From assembly GCA_013043165.1 (NCBI GenBank), contig JABDOQ010000037.1, positions 16,680-80,679 of the forward strand: 64,000 nucleotides of DNA. Reading direction: 5' to 3'. Each line of letters starts with the position of its first letter. Position 1 is the stretch's first letter. The notes under the pieces were generated by a model. It made no database searches, was not told the origin of the DNA, and saw nothing but the letters and a program-made list of their open reading frames with translations. Both the position numbers and the translations under genes were made by a program. The stretch comes from Woeseiaceae bacterium (GTDB taxonomy: Bacteria; Pseudomonadota; Gammaproteobacteria; Steroidobacterales; Woeseiaceae). This document shows, one piece after another, positions 9,418 through 18,425 of this stretch.

Positions 9418-10197
9418 ATGATGCTTTTTATGAAAACAGCAGCGATGATCGGCCTTGTGTTCCTGCCCTTCGTGGCAGCGCAGTCGCAGGATGATATTGC
9501 CGGAGAAGAGCAGGAAATCCGACGCTACGCGGTCGAAGTGATCATTTTCAAGTACGCCCAGGAAGTTGCTCCCGGTAGCGAGATTTTCCCGGCCGACGAG
9601 CCGATCCTCGAAGATCCCGGTCAAGAGGATGATTCGTCGCTATTCGGGGACGAGCCGCTCGAAGAAATCCCGCGGCGATTCCACGATATCGAATTAACGC
9701 GGCTGACCGAATCCGAGTACACGATGAATGAAACCATGGACCGGTTGGAACGCCTCGACGTATACGATCCCGTCATGCACTTCGGCTGGAGTCAGGCCAC
9801 TTGGCCCGAGGAATACACCCGCCCCATCGAAATCGGTTCGATGGGCCGACTGCCTGAAGGGCTCAGCGGCACCCTCAAGCTGTACCTGAGCCGTTTCTTA
9901 CATCTCGTGGTTGACCTGCAGCTCGATGCACCCGAGTCGGCCAACCGGCTGTCCGGCCGCAACGATGCCATGTCAGGCTACGGCGACTCCGGTACGTTCA
10001 CTTCGTCGGCAGAATTCGAAGGCGCCCGCCCGATTCGCTACCGCATCAACGAAGACCGCATATTTCGATCCGGCGAGCTGCGATACTTCGATCATCCGAA
10101 GTTCGGCATGCTGGCCAAGGTCACCCGCGTTGAAGAAGAAGAGCCGGAACCAGCCGAGCCGGATGATACCGAATTACTCGGATATCCCCCCGATTAG
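9418..10197 (+). CDS. csiV: CsiV-family periplasmic/envelope protein
   Basis: 259-residue protein with a signal peptide (M-M-L-F-M-K-T then a hydrophobic core, cleavage near A-A-Q) and the CsiV family start R-R-Y-A-V-E-V-I-I-F-K. The mature chain is very acidic, with Glu/Asp-rich blocks near residues 50-80 and at the C-terminus (E-E-E-E-P-E-P-A-E-P). CsiV of Vibrio binds peptidoglycan and supports a lytic transglycosylase or D-amino-acid response; that role is transferred by family only. It lies 12 nt after mfd with AGGGA upstream, so it is probably cotranscribed, as in other gammaproteobacteria. Its 3' end overlaps the convergent GGDEF gene by 24 bp. Confidence 0.78.
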   Translation: MMLFMKTAAMIGLVFLPFVAAQSQDDIAGEEQEIRRYAVEVIIFKYAQEVAPGSEIFPADEPILEDPGQEDDSSLFGDEPLEEIPRRFHDIELTRLTESEYTMNETMDRLERLDVYDPVMHFGWSQATWPEEYTRPIEIGSMGRLPEGLSGTLKLYLSRFLHLVVDLQLDAPESANRLSGRNDAMSGYGDSGTFTSSAEFEGARPIRYRINEDRIFRSGELRYFDHPKFGMLAKVTRVEEEEPEPAEPDDTELLGYPPD

Positions 10198-11058
10198 GTG
10201 ATTCAGGAAGTCGTTCGCGTCGCGCTGCTCGTTTGCAGCATCGGCGACCGTCACATCGAAGGAGACGGTTACGAACTTCGACACGCCGGAGCGTGGATGA
10301 TGCAAGCCGAGTTCGCGAACGGCCGCAGATATGCGGCTCGCAAATTCGCGCACACCCTGTTCGTCGGACGCGTGTGACAAAACGACAAATCGGGCGCCGC
10401 CGGGCCTCGCCACAACGTCACTGGCACGCCGCAAACAGCGTCGAATCGCCTGACCTGCACGGCGCAGGCAGGAGTCCGCAGCGTGACGCCCGAAGACCTC
10501 GACGTATGCATCGAACTCATCGAGCGTGAATACGACAAGCGACAGCTGGCTTTTTTCTCGCCCCGCAACTGCCCAGTCATGTTCGAAGACCTCCTGGAAT
10601 GCCCGGCTATTCAGGAGGCCGGTGACCGGGTCGTCACGCGACAAATCACGGATGCGGCGCTTGGCTTTGAGCAAAGCATGATGCATTTCGGCACTTTCCG
10701 GCGTGCCGGCACCGGCTCCACTTCGCCAGTGAGCCGAATAGAACCGTGCTGAGTCCTCCTTCGGCAGCAGCAATGGCTTGAGCACCAACAGATACTCGCG
10801 ACTGTTGAACTCGACGGGGAAACTCGTCTCCTCCTGCGATCGCAGCGATTCGCTCACTTCCATGGCGATATCGCGCCCGGCCAGTTTCTCAACAACGTCG
10901 GCGAATGGTTGTTTCAGAACATCCTCACCACCGATATTCTCGAACGCCGGGTTCGCGAGCACGACGGGCCAGTCGGGCTGATCGATATGAACGACGACCA
11001 GAGGTTCCGTCGTGGCAGCAATAACCTGCTCGAGAATGCGCCGATTGACCTGCGTCAT
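10174..11058 (-). CDS. PAS-like plus degenerate GGDEF-domain protein
   Basis: 294 residues. An N-terminal PAS-like segment (about 12-100) has N-P-A-F-E-N-I-G-G near residue 36. The C-terminal half follows the GGDEF family frame: D-D-P-V-T-G-L-L-N-S-R-A-F at about 142-154 and a hydrophobic strand with L-D-E-F-D. The signature loop reads G-G-A-R-F (220-224) instead of GG(D/E)EF. Loss of the acidic residues that bind metal predicts no diguanylate cyclase activity; it may instead sense or bind. No EAL domain is present. It is the last gene of an operon, 10 nt after the small ORF ending at 11069. Confidence 0.8.
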   Translation of the reverse strand: MTQVNRRILEQVIAATTEPLVVVHIDQPDWPVVLANPAFENIGGEDVLKQPFADVVEKLAGRDIAMEVSESLRSQEETSFPVEFNSREYLLVLKPLLLPKEDSARFYSAHWRSGAGAGTPESAEMHHALLKAKRRIRDLSRDDPVTGLLNSRAFQEVFEHDWAVAGREKSQLSLVVFTLDEFDAYVEVFGRHAADSCLRRAGQAIRRCLRRASDVVARPGGARFVVLSHASDEQGVREFASRISAAVRELGLHHPRSGVSKFVTVSFDVTVADAANEQRDANDFLNHLIGGISE

Positions 11059-11068
11059 TGATACATCA

Positions 11069-11233
11069 TCATGCGAAACTGAAGAATTGTCGCAGCAAAC
11101 TCATGGCCTGCGTCCTGGCCGACAGCGTACTCGATTCGACGTCCTCGTGTATCGGGTCGCCGCGAGCGACTCGAAGCGGCTGCCGAAGGTCACTGCGAAT
11201 GCCGAAGTCGTTGTCATTGCATTCCCGGCTCAT
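11069..11233 (-). CDS. Small coupled ORF (54 residues) between nagZ and the GGDEF gene
   Basis: Its ATG (11233-11231) overlaps the nagZ TGA (11232-11230) as ATGA, the classical coupling arrangement, and its TGA at 11071-11069 is followed after 10 nt by the GGDEF gene start. It fills the entire gap between these two genes in one open frame. The protein is hydrophilic, Arg/Asp/Ser-rich, begins M-S-R-E-C-N-D-N-D-F-G, and ends with a short hydrophobic L-R-Q-F-F-S-F-A. No family is recognised, and there is no signal peptide or zinc motif. Reality rests on position and coupling only. Confidence 0.5.
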   Translation of the reverse strand: MSRECNDNDFGIRSDLRQPLRVARGDPIHEDVESSTLSARTQAMSLLRQFFSFA

Positions 11234-12276
11234 GCGTCCAGATGCAGTTCGGGACGTTCGCTCCAGCGCGCGAACTGCTCATTGATCGAACGCCATTCGT
11301 CGCTGGCAAGCAGGGTCTGGCGCAAAAGGTGGCCCGTACCATGCAATCGCGCCAGCCGCACCAGCGACAGGGGATTCGAATATTCGCCGAGCGCATCCAC
11401 GGCATGATGCGCGGCGTCGCGGTCGTTGCACACGAGGACCATGTCGCAACCCGCATCGAGTGCCAGCCGAGCCCGTTTTGCCATGGAGCCATAGTCACGT
11501 GTCGCCTTCATGCTGAGATCATCACAGAATACCGCACCACCAAAGCCGAGCCGGGAACGCAGTTCACGTTGTATCCAGTATTCGGAAAATCCGGCCGGCA
11601 ATGCGTCCATTTTTTCGTAAATGATATGCGCGAGCATGACTCCCGCCAGCGCCCCGTTGCTGATCAGCCTTTCATACGGCCGCATATCGTCAAGTATCAG
11701 CCCGTACTCACGGCGATCGATGGGTAATTTCTGGTGAGAATCGGCCAGCACAGCGCCATGACCCGGAAAATGCTTGCCGACAGCCGCCATGCCTGCACTT
11801 CGCAGACCACGGGCAAACGCACCGGCAAGTTCGCCGATCGCGTCAGGTTTGCTGTGAAAAGCACGATTACCGATGATCTCGCTGACACCCCAGTCGAGAT
11901 CGAGGCAGGGCGCGAAACACAGGTCGATGCCGACGGCCCGAAGCTCTGACCCGATCATCCAGCCGGCTCCGCGCGCGGCGCGCAGGCCAGACTCCGGGTC
12001 CCGGTCAAATTCACGCCCAATTCGCCGCATCGGCGGGATCGCCGTAAATCCGTCCCGGAAGCGCTGCACGCGCCCACCTTCATGATCGACAGCGACCAGC
12101 AATGGCGGACTGCGCAGGGCACGGATGTTGTCGACAAGATCGGCAATCTGTTCCGGGGATTCGAAATTGCGTGTAAACAGGATCACACCCCCAACCGCAG
12201 GCTCCCTCAGGAGATCGCGGTCGGCCGGACTCAGGTGAAGTCCGTCGATGTCCAGCATCACGGGCCCTAATGACAT
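11230..12276 (-). CDS. nagZ: NagZ beta-N-acetylhexosaminidase
   Basis: Cytoplasmic glycoside hydrolase family 3 enzyme of peptidoglycan recycling; removes GlcNAc from 1,6-anhydroMurNAc peptides. 348 residues from the ATG at 12276, with G-P-V-M-L-D-I-D-G at the N-terminus, K-H-F-P-G-H-G-A-V-L-A-D-S-H (the His/Asp loop that acts as general acid-base in NagZ) and the nucleophile region F-C-D-D-L-S-M-K-A. GAGG lies 8 nt before this ATG. A GTG at 12303 overlapping the rlmD stop would add 9 residues not seen in the family. It is followed directly by an ATGA-coupled small ORF. Confidence 0.94.
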   Translation of the reverse strand: MSLGPVMLDIDGLHLSPADRDLLREPAVGGVILFTRNFESPEQIADLVDNIRALRSPPLLVAVDHEGGRVQRFRDGFTAIPPMRRIGREFDRDPESGLRAARGAGWMIGSELRAVGIDLCFAPCLDLDWGVSEIIGNRAFHSKPDAIGELAGAFARGLRSAGMAAVGKHFPGHGAVLADSHQKLPIDRREYGLILDDMRPYERLISNGALAGVMLAHIIYEKMDALPAGFSEYWIQRELRSRLGFGGAVFCDDLSMKATRDYGSMAKRARLALDAGCDMVLVCNDRDAAHHAVDALGEYSNPLSLVRLARLHGTGHLLRQTLLASDEWRSINEQFARWSERPELHLDA

Positions 12277-12299
12277 CCGCTGTGCCTCGCAGGTGAAAT

Positions 12300-13619
12300 T
12301 CACGCTTTCGTAAATACAGCGATAGATTCTACATGGGCTGTATGCGGGAACATATCGATGATGCCCGCCGATTCGAGTTTGTAGCCCTGCTCGTGGACCA
12401 GGGTGCCAGCATCGCGCGCCAGCGTGCCGGGGTGGCAGGATACGTAAACTATCCGGGTCGGCTTGAACAGCTGCATGCGTGTGACGACCTCGGCGGCACC
12501 GCTGCGCGCGGGATCCAGCAGCAGGCGGTCACAGCCCGCTTTGATCCAGCTTTCGGTACCGTCTATTTTGCCGAGATCGGCGACACGAAACTCAACGTTG
12601 GAAATATTGTTGCGCCGCGCGTTCTCAGCCGCGCGGGCGACAAGGCTCGCCTCGCCTTCAACGCCCAGTACCGCGCCGGCCTGTCGGGCGAGCGGCAAGG
12701 AGAAGTTACCGATGCCGCAGTACAGGTCCAGCACGCGATCGTCGGCGCCGGCTTGCAGCTGTTCAATCGCGAAATGCACCATGCGCTGATTGATGTCGCT
12801 GTTGACCTGTACGAAATCGGTGGGTTCGAACGCAATTTCAAGCCCGAACTCGGCCAGCGTGTAGCACAGCGGTCCATCGATGGAAGGCGGGTATAACAGC
12901 GTTACCGAATCCAGACCACGGGGCTGCAGGTAAATACGCAGCTGATTTTCTGTACCGAACGCTGTCAGCGCCGCCTTGTCTTCATCAGTCGGCGGATCGA
13001 GTACCCGAAAAACCAGCGCGATGTCATTGTCTGCAATGGCAACTTCGATCTGCGGCAGGCGCGCACGAATGGATAATTGTCCGATGAGCTCGCTCAGAGC
13101 GTCGATCATGTCGTCGACAGGTTTGGCCAGTACTTCGCAGCGATGCATATCCGTGATAAATGGCGCGTGCCGCTCGCGGAAACCGACCAAAGTGCGACCC
13201 TTCGCCGGAACATGTTTGACTGCCAGCCGCGCCCGCCGACGATAGTGCCACTCCGGCCCCGTCATCGGCTGCAACCACGCTTCGGGCTCCACCCGGCCGA
13301 TGCGCTCGAGATTGTCTTTCAGCGTGCCCGATTTGATCGTACGCTGATGCGCCGGCGTCACGTGTTGCAGCGAGCAGCCGCCGCAGCGGCCGAACGCGTC
13401 ACATCGTGCATCGATGCGGTCCGGCGATGCTTCGATGACGTCGAGCAGCTCGGCCTCGTCGAAGTTCCTGCGCGACTTGCGACGAATGAACTGCACCGTT
13501 TCGCCACTCAGTGCGCCGGCAACAAATGTTTTTTTACCGTCCACATCGGCGATGCCACGTCCATCATGCGTTACGGCATTTATTGATGCCGTTTCCGGCT
13601 CACGGCGTCGCCTGGCCAT
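12300..13619 (-). CDS. rlmD: RlmD, 23S rRNA (uracil-1939-C5)-methyltransferase
   Basis: SAM-dependent rRNA methyltransferase of the RumA class, 439 residues. An N-terminal TRAM domain is followed by the [4Fe-4S] cluster cysteines C73, C79 and C82 in C-D-A-F-G-R-C-G-G-C. The SAM-binding motif is D-L-Y-C-G-I-G-N-F-S-L-P, and the catalytic Cys region is Y-V-S-C-H-P-G-T-L-A-R-D. It ends by overlapping the possible GTG start of nagZ by 4 bp. The upstream exonuclease gene is 8 nt away, placing it inside the recO-pdxJ-acpS transcription block. Confidence 0.95.
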   Translation of the reverse strand: MARRRREPETASINAVTHDGRGIADVDGKKTFVAGALSGETVQFIRRKSRRNFDEAELLDVIEASPDRIDARCDAFGRCGGCSLQHVTPAHQRTIKSGTLKDNLERIGRVEPEAWLQPMTGPEWHYRRRARLAVKHVPAKGRTLVGFRERHAPFITDMHRCEVLAKPVDDMIDALSELIGQLSIRARLPQIEVAIADNDIALVFRVLDPPTDEDKAALTAFGTENQLRIYLQPRGLDSVTLLYPPSIDGPLCYTLAEFGLEIAFEPTDFVQVNSDINQRMVHFAIEQLQAGADDRVLDLYCGIGNFSLPLARQAGAVLGVEGEASLVARAAENARRNNISNVEFRVADLGKIDGTESWIKAGCDRLLLDPARSGAAEVVTRMQLFKPTRIVYVSCHPGTLARDAGTLVHEQGYKLESAGIIDMFPHTAHVESIAVFTKA

Positions 13620-13627
13620 TGGATGAA

Positions 13628-14398
13628 TTATGCGGCCCAGGCCGCAAGAAACTCATTCAAATGTTCATGGTCCATCTTCTCGAGCGTGGATCGCACCAGC
13701 GCATACTCGCGCTGCAGATCCTTCTCATCGAGATTGCCACGCATGAATTCGAATCGCAGGTAGACGAGCCAGGTGTTGAGGACATCAGTTTCACAGTAGT
13801 CGCGGATTTCCTTGATGCCGCCATCCTGGAACTTGTCCCAGACCTTGTCGCCGCTCATTCCGAGCTTCCCCGGAAAACCGAGCATGACTGCCATCTGGTC
13901 GAGGCTGGCGCGTCCCCGGGGTTGAAACCCCGCCAGTACGTCCATCAGGTCGACATGGCGCCAGTGAAACCGGCTGAGGTAGTTGTTCCACTTGAAGTCC
14001 CGGTCACCGTCGCCCAATTCCCAGTAACGTGGCGCCTGGATCCTGTTCTTCAGTGCGCGGTAGTGCAGCACGGGGAGATCGAAGCCGCCGCCGTTCCACG
14101 ATACGAGATCCGGCGTGTAACGTTCGATGCCATCGAAGAAGCGCTGCACAATCTCCGCTTCGTCAGACGCTTCGTCGCCGAGACTCCAGACCTTGAACGT
14201 GTCCTTGGTCCGAAAAGTAACGGAGATAGCTACGATGCGGTGCTGGTGCAGCGGCAAAAAATCGGTACCGACCGCCTGCTGTTGTTTGAACATCATCGCT
14301 TTGCCGATGTCGTCATCAGAAAGGCCGTCGAGGTCCCAAAAGCGGCGTCCGAATTCGACGTCCGGAACCGTTTCTATGTCAAAAGAGAAACAATGCAT
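13628..14398 (-). CDS. Predicted 3'-5' exonuclease (PolB-exonuclease-like)
   Basis: 256 residues of the DNA_pol_B_exo2 family, a stand-alone DnaQ-fold nuclease. Acidic motif I is F-D-I-E-T-V-P-D (Asp7, Glu9), motif II is in V-S-W-N-G-G-G-F-D-L-P, and motif III is in the segment ending D-Y-C-E-T-D-V-L-N-T. The metal-binding acids are all present, so it should be active; the in vivo substrate of the family is unknown. It lies 6 nt after acpS and 8 nt before rlmD, so it is an operon member. Confidence 0.87.
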   Translation of the reverse strand: MHCFSFDIETVPDVEFGRRFWDLDGLSDDDIGKAMMFKQQQAVGTDFLPLHQHRIVAISVTFRTKDTFKVWSLGDEASDEAEIVQRFFDGIERYTPDLVSWNGGGFDLPVLHYRALKNRIQAPRYWELGDGDRDFKWNNYLSRFHWRHVDLMDVLAGFQPRGRASLDQMAVMLGFPGKLGMSGDKVWDKFQDGGIKEIRDYCETDVLNTWLVYLRFEFMRGNLDEKDLQREYALVRSTLEKMDHEHLNEFLAAWAA

Positions 14399-14404
14399 CG
14401 CGTG

Positions 14405-14800
14405 TTACAACCTATTTTCGGTCGCGGTTTCGACAACCGCAAAAGCGAGGACGAGGCCACCGTCATCGGACAGGCTGACATGACCGTCACCGACACCAAG
14501 CCTGTCGCAAACCCTCCTGCCCCGTTCTGACCAGATGACGAGCGGACGGCCCCAATCATTATTCAGTATGCCGACATCGCGTAACCATACGCCATGCGCG
14601 AAGCCGGTTCCCATGGCTTTGACCGTCGCTTCCTTGCCCGCAAAGCGCATGGCCAGAAACCGCACGGGCTGCTTGCTGCGGCGAAACAACACGAGCTCCT
14701 CATCCATCAGAATGCGGCGCACAAAATGCTCGCCGAAGCGGTCGAAGGTGGCCTGGATGCGGCATAGCTCGACGATGTCGGTGCCTACGCCGAAGATCAC
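14405..14800 (-). CDS. acpS: AcpS holo-[acyl-carrier-protein] synthase
   Basis: Transfers 4'-phosphopantetheine from CoA to a serine of acyl carrier protein. 131 residues (E. coli 126) with the two family motifs: G-V-G-T-D-I-V-E at the N-terminus (metal-binding Asp8) and F-A-G-K-E-A-T-V-K-A near residue 55. It follows pdxJ by 7 nt, the common pdxJ-acpS pairing. Confidence 0.95.
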   Translation of the reverse strand: MIFGVGTDIVELCRIQATFDRFGEHFVRRILMDEELVLFRRSKQPVRFLAMRFAGKEATVKAMGTGFAHGVWLRDVGILNNDWGRPLVIWSERGRRVCDRLGVGDGHVSLSDDGGLVLAFAVVETATENRL

Positions 14801-14807
14801 GGCCCGA

Positions 14808-15566
14808 TCACCCGTCTCGCGCCTCGAGCATTACGCGTTTCATCTCGGCAACAGCCATTCCGAGACCATCAAACACGGCGCGGGCGATAATCGAGTGGCC
14901 GATATTGAGCTCGACGATCTGCTCAATGCCCGCAATCGCTGCCACGTTCTTGTAGTGCAGTCCGTGCCCGGCGTTGATGACCAGCCCCTGGCTTTCGCCG
15001 TAACGAGCCGCCTCCTCGATGCGCTGCAGCTCTGCCTGCTGCTCATCACCCTCGGCGTCTGCATATCGCCCGGTATGAAGCTCAACCACGGGCGCACCAA
15101 CCGCGACGGCCGCATCGAGCTGCTCGATGTCAGGATCTATGAATAGCGAGACGCGAATGTTGTTCTCCGCTAGCCGGGCACACGCGTCGCGGATCCTGCC
15201 CTGCTGGCCCGTTACGTCCAGGCCGCCTTCCGTAGTGAGTTCTTCGCGCTTTTCCGGTACGAGACAGCAATCGGATGGCCGCACGCGCGCCGCGATGCCA
15301 AGCATCTCGTCCGTGACCGCCATTTCGAGATTCATGTGCGTGCGCATGACAGCCTTGATGGCGTCGAGATCGCTGTCCTGGATATGGCGGCGATCTTCCC
15401 GCAGGTGCACCGTAATGCTATCGGCGCCCGAATGCTCCGCAACATAGGCGGCCTCGGCGGGACGCGGGTACGGGGTACCGCGCGCCTGACGCAATGTCGC
15501 GACATGATCAATATTAACGCCAAGAAAAATAGCTTTCGATTTAACCACTTTCGGGTTTCCGTTCAT
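14808..15566 (-). CDS. pdxJ: PdxJ pyridoxine 5'-phosphate synthase
   Basis: Condenses 1-deoxyxylulose 5-phosphate with 3-amino-2-oxopropyl phosphate to give pyridoxine phosphate. TIM-barrel protein with [26 protein letters not shown] and G-H-G-L-H-Y-K-N. Possible starts are ATG 15578, ATG 15566 and GTG 15548; the last overlaps the recO stop by only 8 bp and best matches the usual N-terminal length, so the first few residues are uncertain. PdxJ uses deoxyxylulose phosphate, which matters when asking whether this organism keeps dxs (see findings on missing isp genes). Confidence 0.93.
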   Translation of the reverse strand: MNGNPKVVKSKAIFLGVNIDHVATLRQARGTPYPRPAEAAYVAEHSGADSITVHLREDRRHIQDSDLDAIKAVMRTHMNLEMAVTDEMLGIAARVRPSDCCLVPEKREELTTEGGLDVTGQQGRIRDACARLAENNIRVSLFIDPDIEQLDAAVAVGAPVVELHTGRYADAEGDEQQAELQRIEEAARYGESQGLVINAGHGLHYKNVAAIAGIEQIVELNIGHSIIARAVFDGLGMAVAEMKRVMLEARDG

Positions 15567-16299
15567 TGGGTGGCGCAATTCTACCGCGATGCAACTCCAT
15601 CAGCACCTTGCGGCTTTTCAGCTCTTTACCGCCGAGGTGATGCGCGATCACCTCACGCAACAGGCGGTTGGCAGCGCGCAGCACAACGGGATCGTCAAAC
15701 TCCTGCGCCTGGATCGACCTGAGAGTGGCACCAGGAAACACGAGCCGCCCCTCGGCCCGGTCGACCGCCACCGGTCCCTGCTCCACTCGGTAGTCGTACA
15801 CCTGATCGGGATCCAGGTCCTGCTGCGTACCAGACTCGTGGTCAACATTAATGGCGTATCCGAGCAGACTGAGCAACTCGAGCTCGAATGATCGCAGGGA
15901 GACCGCAATATTCGATGTTGACCCCAGGACCGAAATGACCTGCCTGTAAAGTTCATAGATTTCCGGCTGCGGGTCATGGCGATGCAGGAAATTCATTAGC
16001 AACTCGTTGACGTAAAAGGCCGACAGCATTGCATCGCCGCGCAAGCCCAGCGGCGCTCCGGCGGCTTCGGCCCCGGTCAATGTGCCCAGGTCGGATCGCG
16101 CCACCCAGGACAATTTGAGCGGCAAAAACGGCCGCAGCAAACCTGCCAGGCGTGATTTCGAGCCCCGGCTGCCGCGCGCGACAAGCGAAATCTTGCCGTT
16201 GTCACGCGTTACGATATCGAGAATCTGGCTGGAGTCCCGGAACGGCCGGTGATGCAATATGTAGGCCGGCTGCTGTTGAACACGCCTCGGCGCCGTCAT
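15541..16299 (-). CDS. recO: RecO DNA repair protein
   Basis: Mediator that helps RecA load on SSB-coated gaps (RecFOR pathway). 252 residues: an N-terminal OB-fold ([14 protein letters not shown] then [11 protein letters not shown]) and a helical domain with F-Y-V-N-E-L-L and [10 protein letters not shown]. No zinc cysteines, as in other proteobacterial RecO proteins. It lies in the conserved order rnc-era-recO-pdxJ-acpS, 15 nt after era. Confidence 0.93.
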   Translation of the reverse strand: MTAPRRVQQQPAYILHHRPFRDSSQILDIVTRDNGKISLVARGSRGSKSRLAGLLRPFLPLKLSWVARSDLGTLTGAEAAGAPLGLRGDAMLSAFYVNELLMNFLHRHDPQPEIYELYRQVISVLGSTSNIAVSLRSFELELLSLLGYAINVDHESGTQQDLDPDQVYDYRVEQGPVAVDRAEGRLVFPGATLRSIQAQEFDDPVVLRAANRLLREVIAHHLGGKELKSRKVLMELHRGRIAPPNERKPESG

Positions 16300-16314
16300 A
16301 ACGCTGCAGGAAAG

Positions 16315-17208
16315 CTACGGCGCATCGTAGCCAAGACTGAGCAGGTCCTTTTCATTGTCTGCCCAGTTGGTCTTCACTTTGACCCAGAGTTCCAGGTGAA
16401 CGGGGCAATGCAGCTGCTCCTTTAATTCCAGTCGCGCCGCACGCCCGACTTTCTTCAGGACACCGCCGTTCTTGCCGACAACGATACCTTTTTGACTGTC
16501 TCGTTCCACCCAGATAACAGCGTGGATGGTGACGCCGCTTTGCTCTGTAAGATAACGCTCGACCTGCACCGTCAATCCGTACGGCAGTTCCTGGTGCAGC
16601 AACAGCGTCAACTTCTCGCGTATGATTTCAGCCGCATGGAATTCGGCGCTTCGATCTGTATGCATGTGCTCGGGAAACAACGGCGGAGATTCGGGAAGGT
16701 AGTGCGGAATCATCGCCATGAGCCTGTCCAGGTTGTCGTGTTTATGCGCCGAGATTGGCACAACTTCGGCAAAATCGTAGCGCTCTGACATCACGCGCAG
16801 AGTGTCAAAAAGCTTCTCTTTGGGGTGAACCGTGTCAACCTTGTTGAGCAAGGCAACAACGGGCGCGCGGCAGGCTTTCAGTCGTTTCAGTACGTCTTCG
16901 TCCTCGGTTGTCCAGCGGCTTGCGTCGCTGACGAACAGCACCAGGTCAGCGTCGGCGAGTGCGTTTGTGGCAGTGCGATTCATGAGGCGGTTCATCGCCT
17001 TGCCCGCATTACGATGCAGCCCGGGCGTATCGACGAAAATAATCTGGGCATCAGCCGTCGTATGCACGGCCAGGATGCGGTGCCGCGTTGTTTGCGGCTT
17101 CGCGGTGACTATGCTGATTTTACGACCCATGACCGCATTGATCAGCGTTGATTTGCCCACGTTCGGGCGACCAATAACGGCCACCATGCCGCAATGAAAA
17201 GCGCTCAC
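16315..17208 (-). CDS. era: Era GTPase
   Basis: GTPase that binds the 3' end of 16S rRNA and aids 30S maturation. 297 residues: G1 G-R-P-N-V-G-K-S-T (about 12-20), G3 D-T-P-G-L-H, G4 N-K-V-D, then a KH domain with V-I-W-V-E-R-D-S-Q-K-G-I-V-V-G-K-N-G-G. The ATG overlaps the rnc TGA by 4 bp, so translation of the two is probably coupled; they act in the same rRNA maturation route. Confidence 0.97.
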   Translation of the reverse strand: MSAFHCGMVAVIGRPNVGKSTLINAVMGRKISIVTAKPQTTRHRILAVHTTADAQIIFVDTPGLHRNAGKAMNRLMNRTATNALADADLVLFVSDASRWTTEDEDVLKRLKACRAPVVALLNKVDTVHPKEKLFDTLRVMSERYDFAEVVPISAHKHDNLDRLMAMIPHYLPESPPLFPEHMHTDRSAEFHAAEIIREKLTLLLHQELPYGLTVQVERYLTEQSGVTIHAVIWVERDSQKGIVVGKNGGVLKKVGRAARLELKEQLHCPVHLELWVKVKTNWADNEKDLLSLGYDAP

Positions 17209-17888
17209 TTCTGATTCTCGAGCAGTATCGCCAACATCTCGGCCGCCGCCTTTTGTTCCGCCTTGCGACGCGTGGTTGACGTACCGTGGGTCACACTGGA
17301 CGTGTTATTGACGCTGCAGCTGACCTCGAACTTCTGCCTGTGGGCTTTGCCTGATACGCTGACAAGCTCGTACTCGGGCAGGCCGCTGCCGCGGCCCTGC
17401 AGCCACTCCTGTAAACGGGTCTTCGAATCGCGCAATGCATCAGCCTCGGGAAGGTCATCCAGTCGCTGCGCGAACATGCGCTCTATAATTTCAGTTGCGG
17501 CCTCAATGCCGCTGTCAAGATAGATGGCGCCAACTAAAGATTCCAGCGCATCGGCGAGTATCGACTCGCGACGATGGCCACCGGTCTTTTTTTCGCCGCT
17601 GCCGAGAATCAGGTAGTCGCCGACGCCGAGTTCGGCTGCAAGCGCCGCAAGCGTCTTTTCCTTGACAAGTGACGACCGTAGTCTGCTGAGGTCACCTTCC
17701 GACGCCTCCGGGCGCGCCCGGTAAACCGCATCAGAAATAAGCAAATCCAGTACTGCATCACCGAGAAACTCCAGCCGTTCGTTGTTACGACCGGTTGCGC
17801 TTCTGTGCGTCAATGCCTGTGTCAACAGGTCGGCATCTTCAAACCGATAGTGCAGCGTCTTGTAGAGCCAGTTTTCGGCCTTGTCCAA
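17205..17888 (-). CDS. rnc: Ribonuclease III
   Basis: Double-strand-specific endoribonuclease for rRNA precursor and mRNA processing. 227 residues: catalytic signature N-E-R-L-E-F-L-G-D-A-V-L (about 36-47), second acidic cluster in the segment with D-A-L-E-S-L-V-G-A-I-Y-L-D, and a C-terminal dsRNA-binding domain (about 155-225) ending with R-R-K-A-E-Q-K-A-A-A. In E. coli RNase III cleaves its own leader; the 48-bp gap upstream is too short to judge here. Confidence 0.97.
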   Translation of the reverse strand: MDKAENWLYKTLHYRFEDADLLTQALTHRSATGRNNERLEFLGDAVLDLLISDAVYRARPEASEGDLSRLRSSLVKEKTLAALAAELGVGDYLILGSGEKKTGGHRRESILADALESLVGAIYLDSGIEAATEIIERMFAQRLDDLPEADALRDSKTRLQEWLQGRGSGLPEYELVSVSGKAHRQKFEVSCSVNNTSSVTHGTSTTRRKAEQKAAAEMLAILLENQK

Positions 17889-17936
17889 TGTCTTCGCTCT
17901 CGTGCACGGTCCCGCACTGTAGTCGGCCGCCGATTT

Positions 17937-18332
17937 TTATTTGCGGATGACCACCCGTCGATCGAAATCGACGACGAACGAGATATTTCCGATAAAGGGC
18001 GCCTTGTGTGAATAAACGGCTGCAACCTCAAAGCCGCCGTCAACCGCCTTGACCGAAACTTCCTTCGATTGAATAACCGCCACACTCTCAATATCAAAGC
18101 GGCGTGCGATCGACTGGCGAATTGCCGCTCGCGTTGGTTTGGTGCTATCGAATTCTTCGTAAACACCGGAGACGATGCTCGCAACTTTCATGTAATTCAA
18201 ATAGACCGGGGTCAATCGAATCGCCGCGAATGCAAACAGGCCGATGAAGGCAACGAGTATGGCCACTCCGAGCGTCGTCATGCCCGCCTGCCGGCGCATG
18301 GGACGCATTTGTTCCAGGGGCTTGAGGTACAT
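17937..18332 (-). CDS. DUF4845 domain-containing membrane protein
   Basis: 131 residues from the ATG at 18332, selected because GGAGAG lies 6 nt upstream; Met codons at 18350 and 18362 lack this. After a basic Arg/Met-rich start comes Q-A-G-M-T-T-L-G-V-A-I and one membrane helix (about 18-40), a pilin-like arrangement, then R-L-T-P-V-Y-L-N-Y-M-K-V and a beta-rich C-terminal domain. Genes of this family commonly lie between lepB and rnc in gammaproteobacteria, as here. Role unknown. Confidence 0.83.
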   Translation of the reverse strand: MYLKPLEQMRPMRRQAGMTTLGVAILVAFIGLFAFAAIRLTPVYLNYMKVASIVSGVYEEFDSTKPTRAAIRQSIARRFDIESVAVIQSKEVSVKAVDGGFEVAAVYSHKAPFIGNISFVVDFDRRVVIRK

Positions 18333-18425
18333 ACCGGTCTCTCCGTTCATTTCTGGTTGCAACCTATATCAGTCACGGGCCAGCGTAGCGCCATATTATC
18401 GGCGAAATCAGTGACTGGCACCACA

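Noticed and set aside
13511..14530. 339-codon plus-strand open frame
   Set aside because: Antisense across rlmD, the exonuclease and acpS, which are all well supported on the minus strand.
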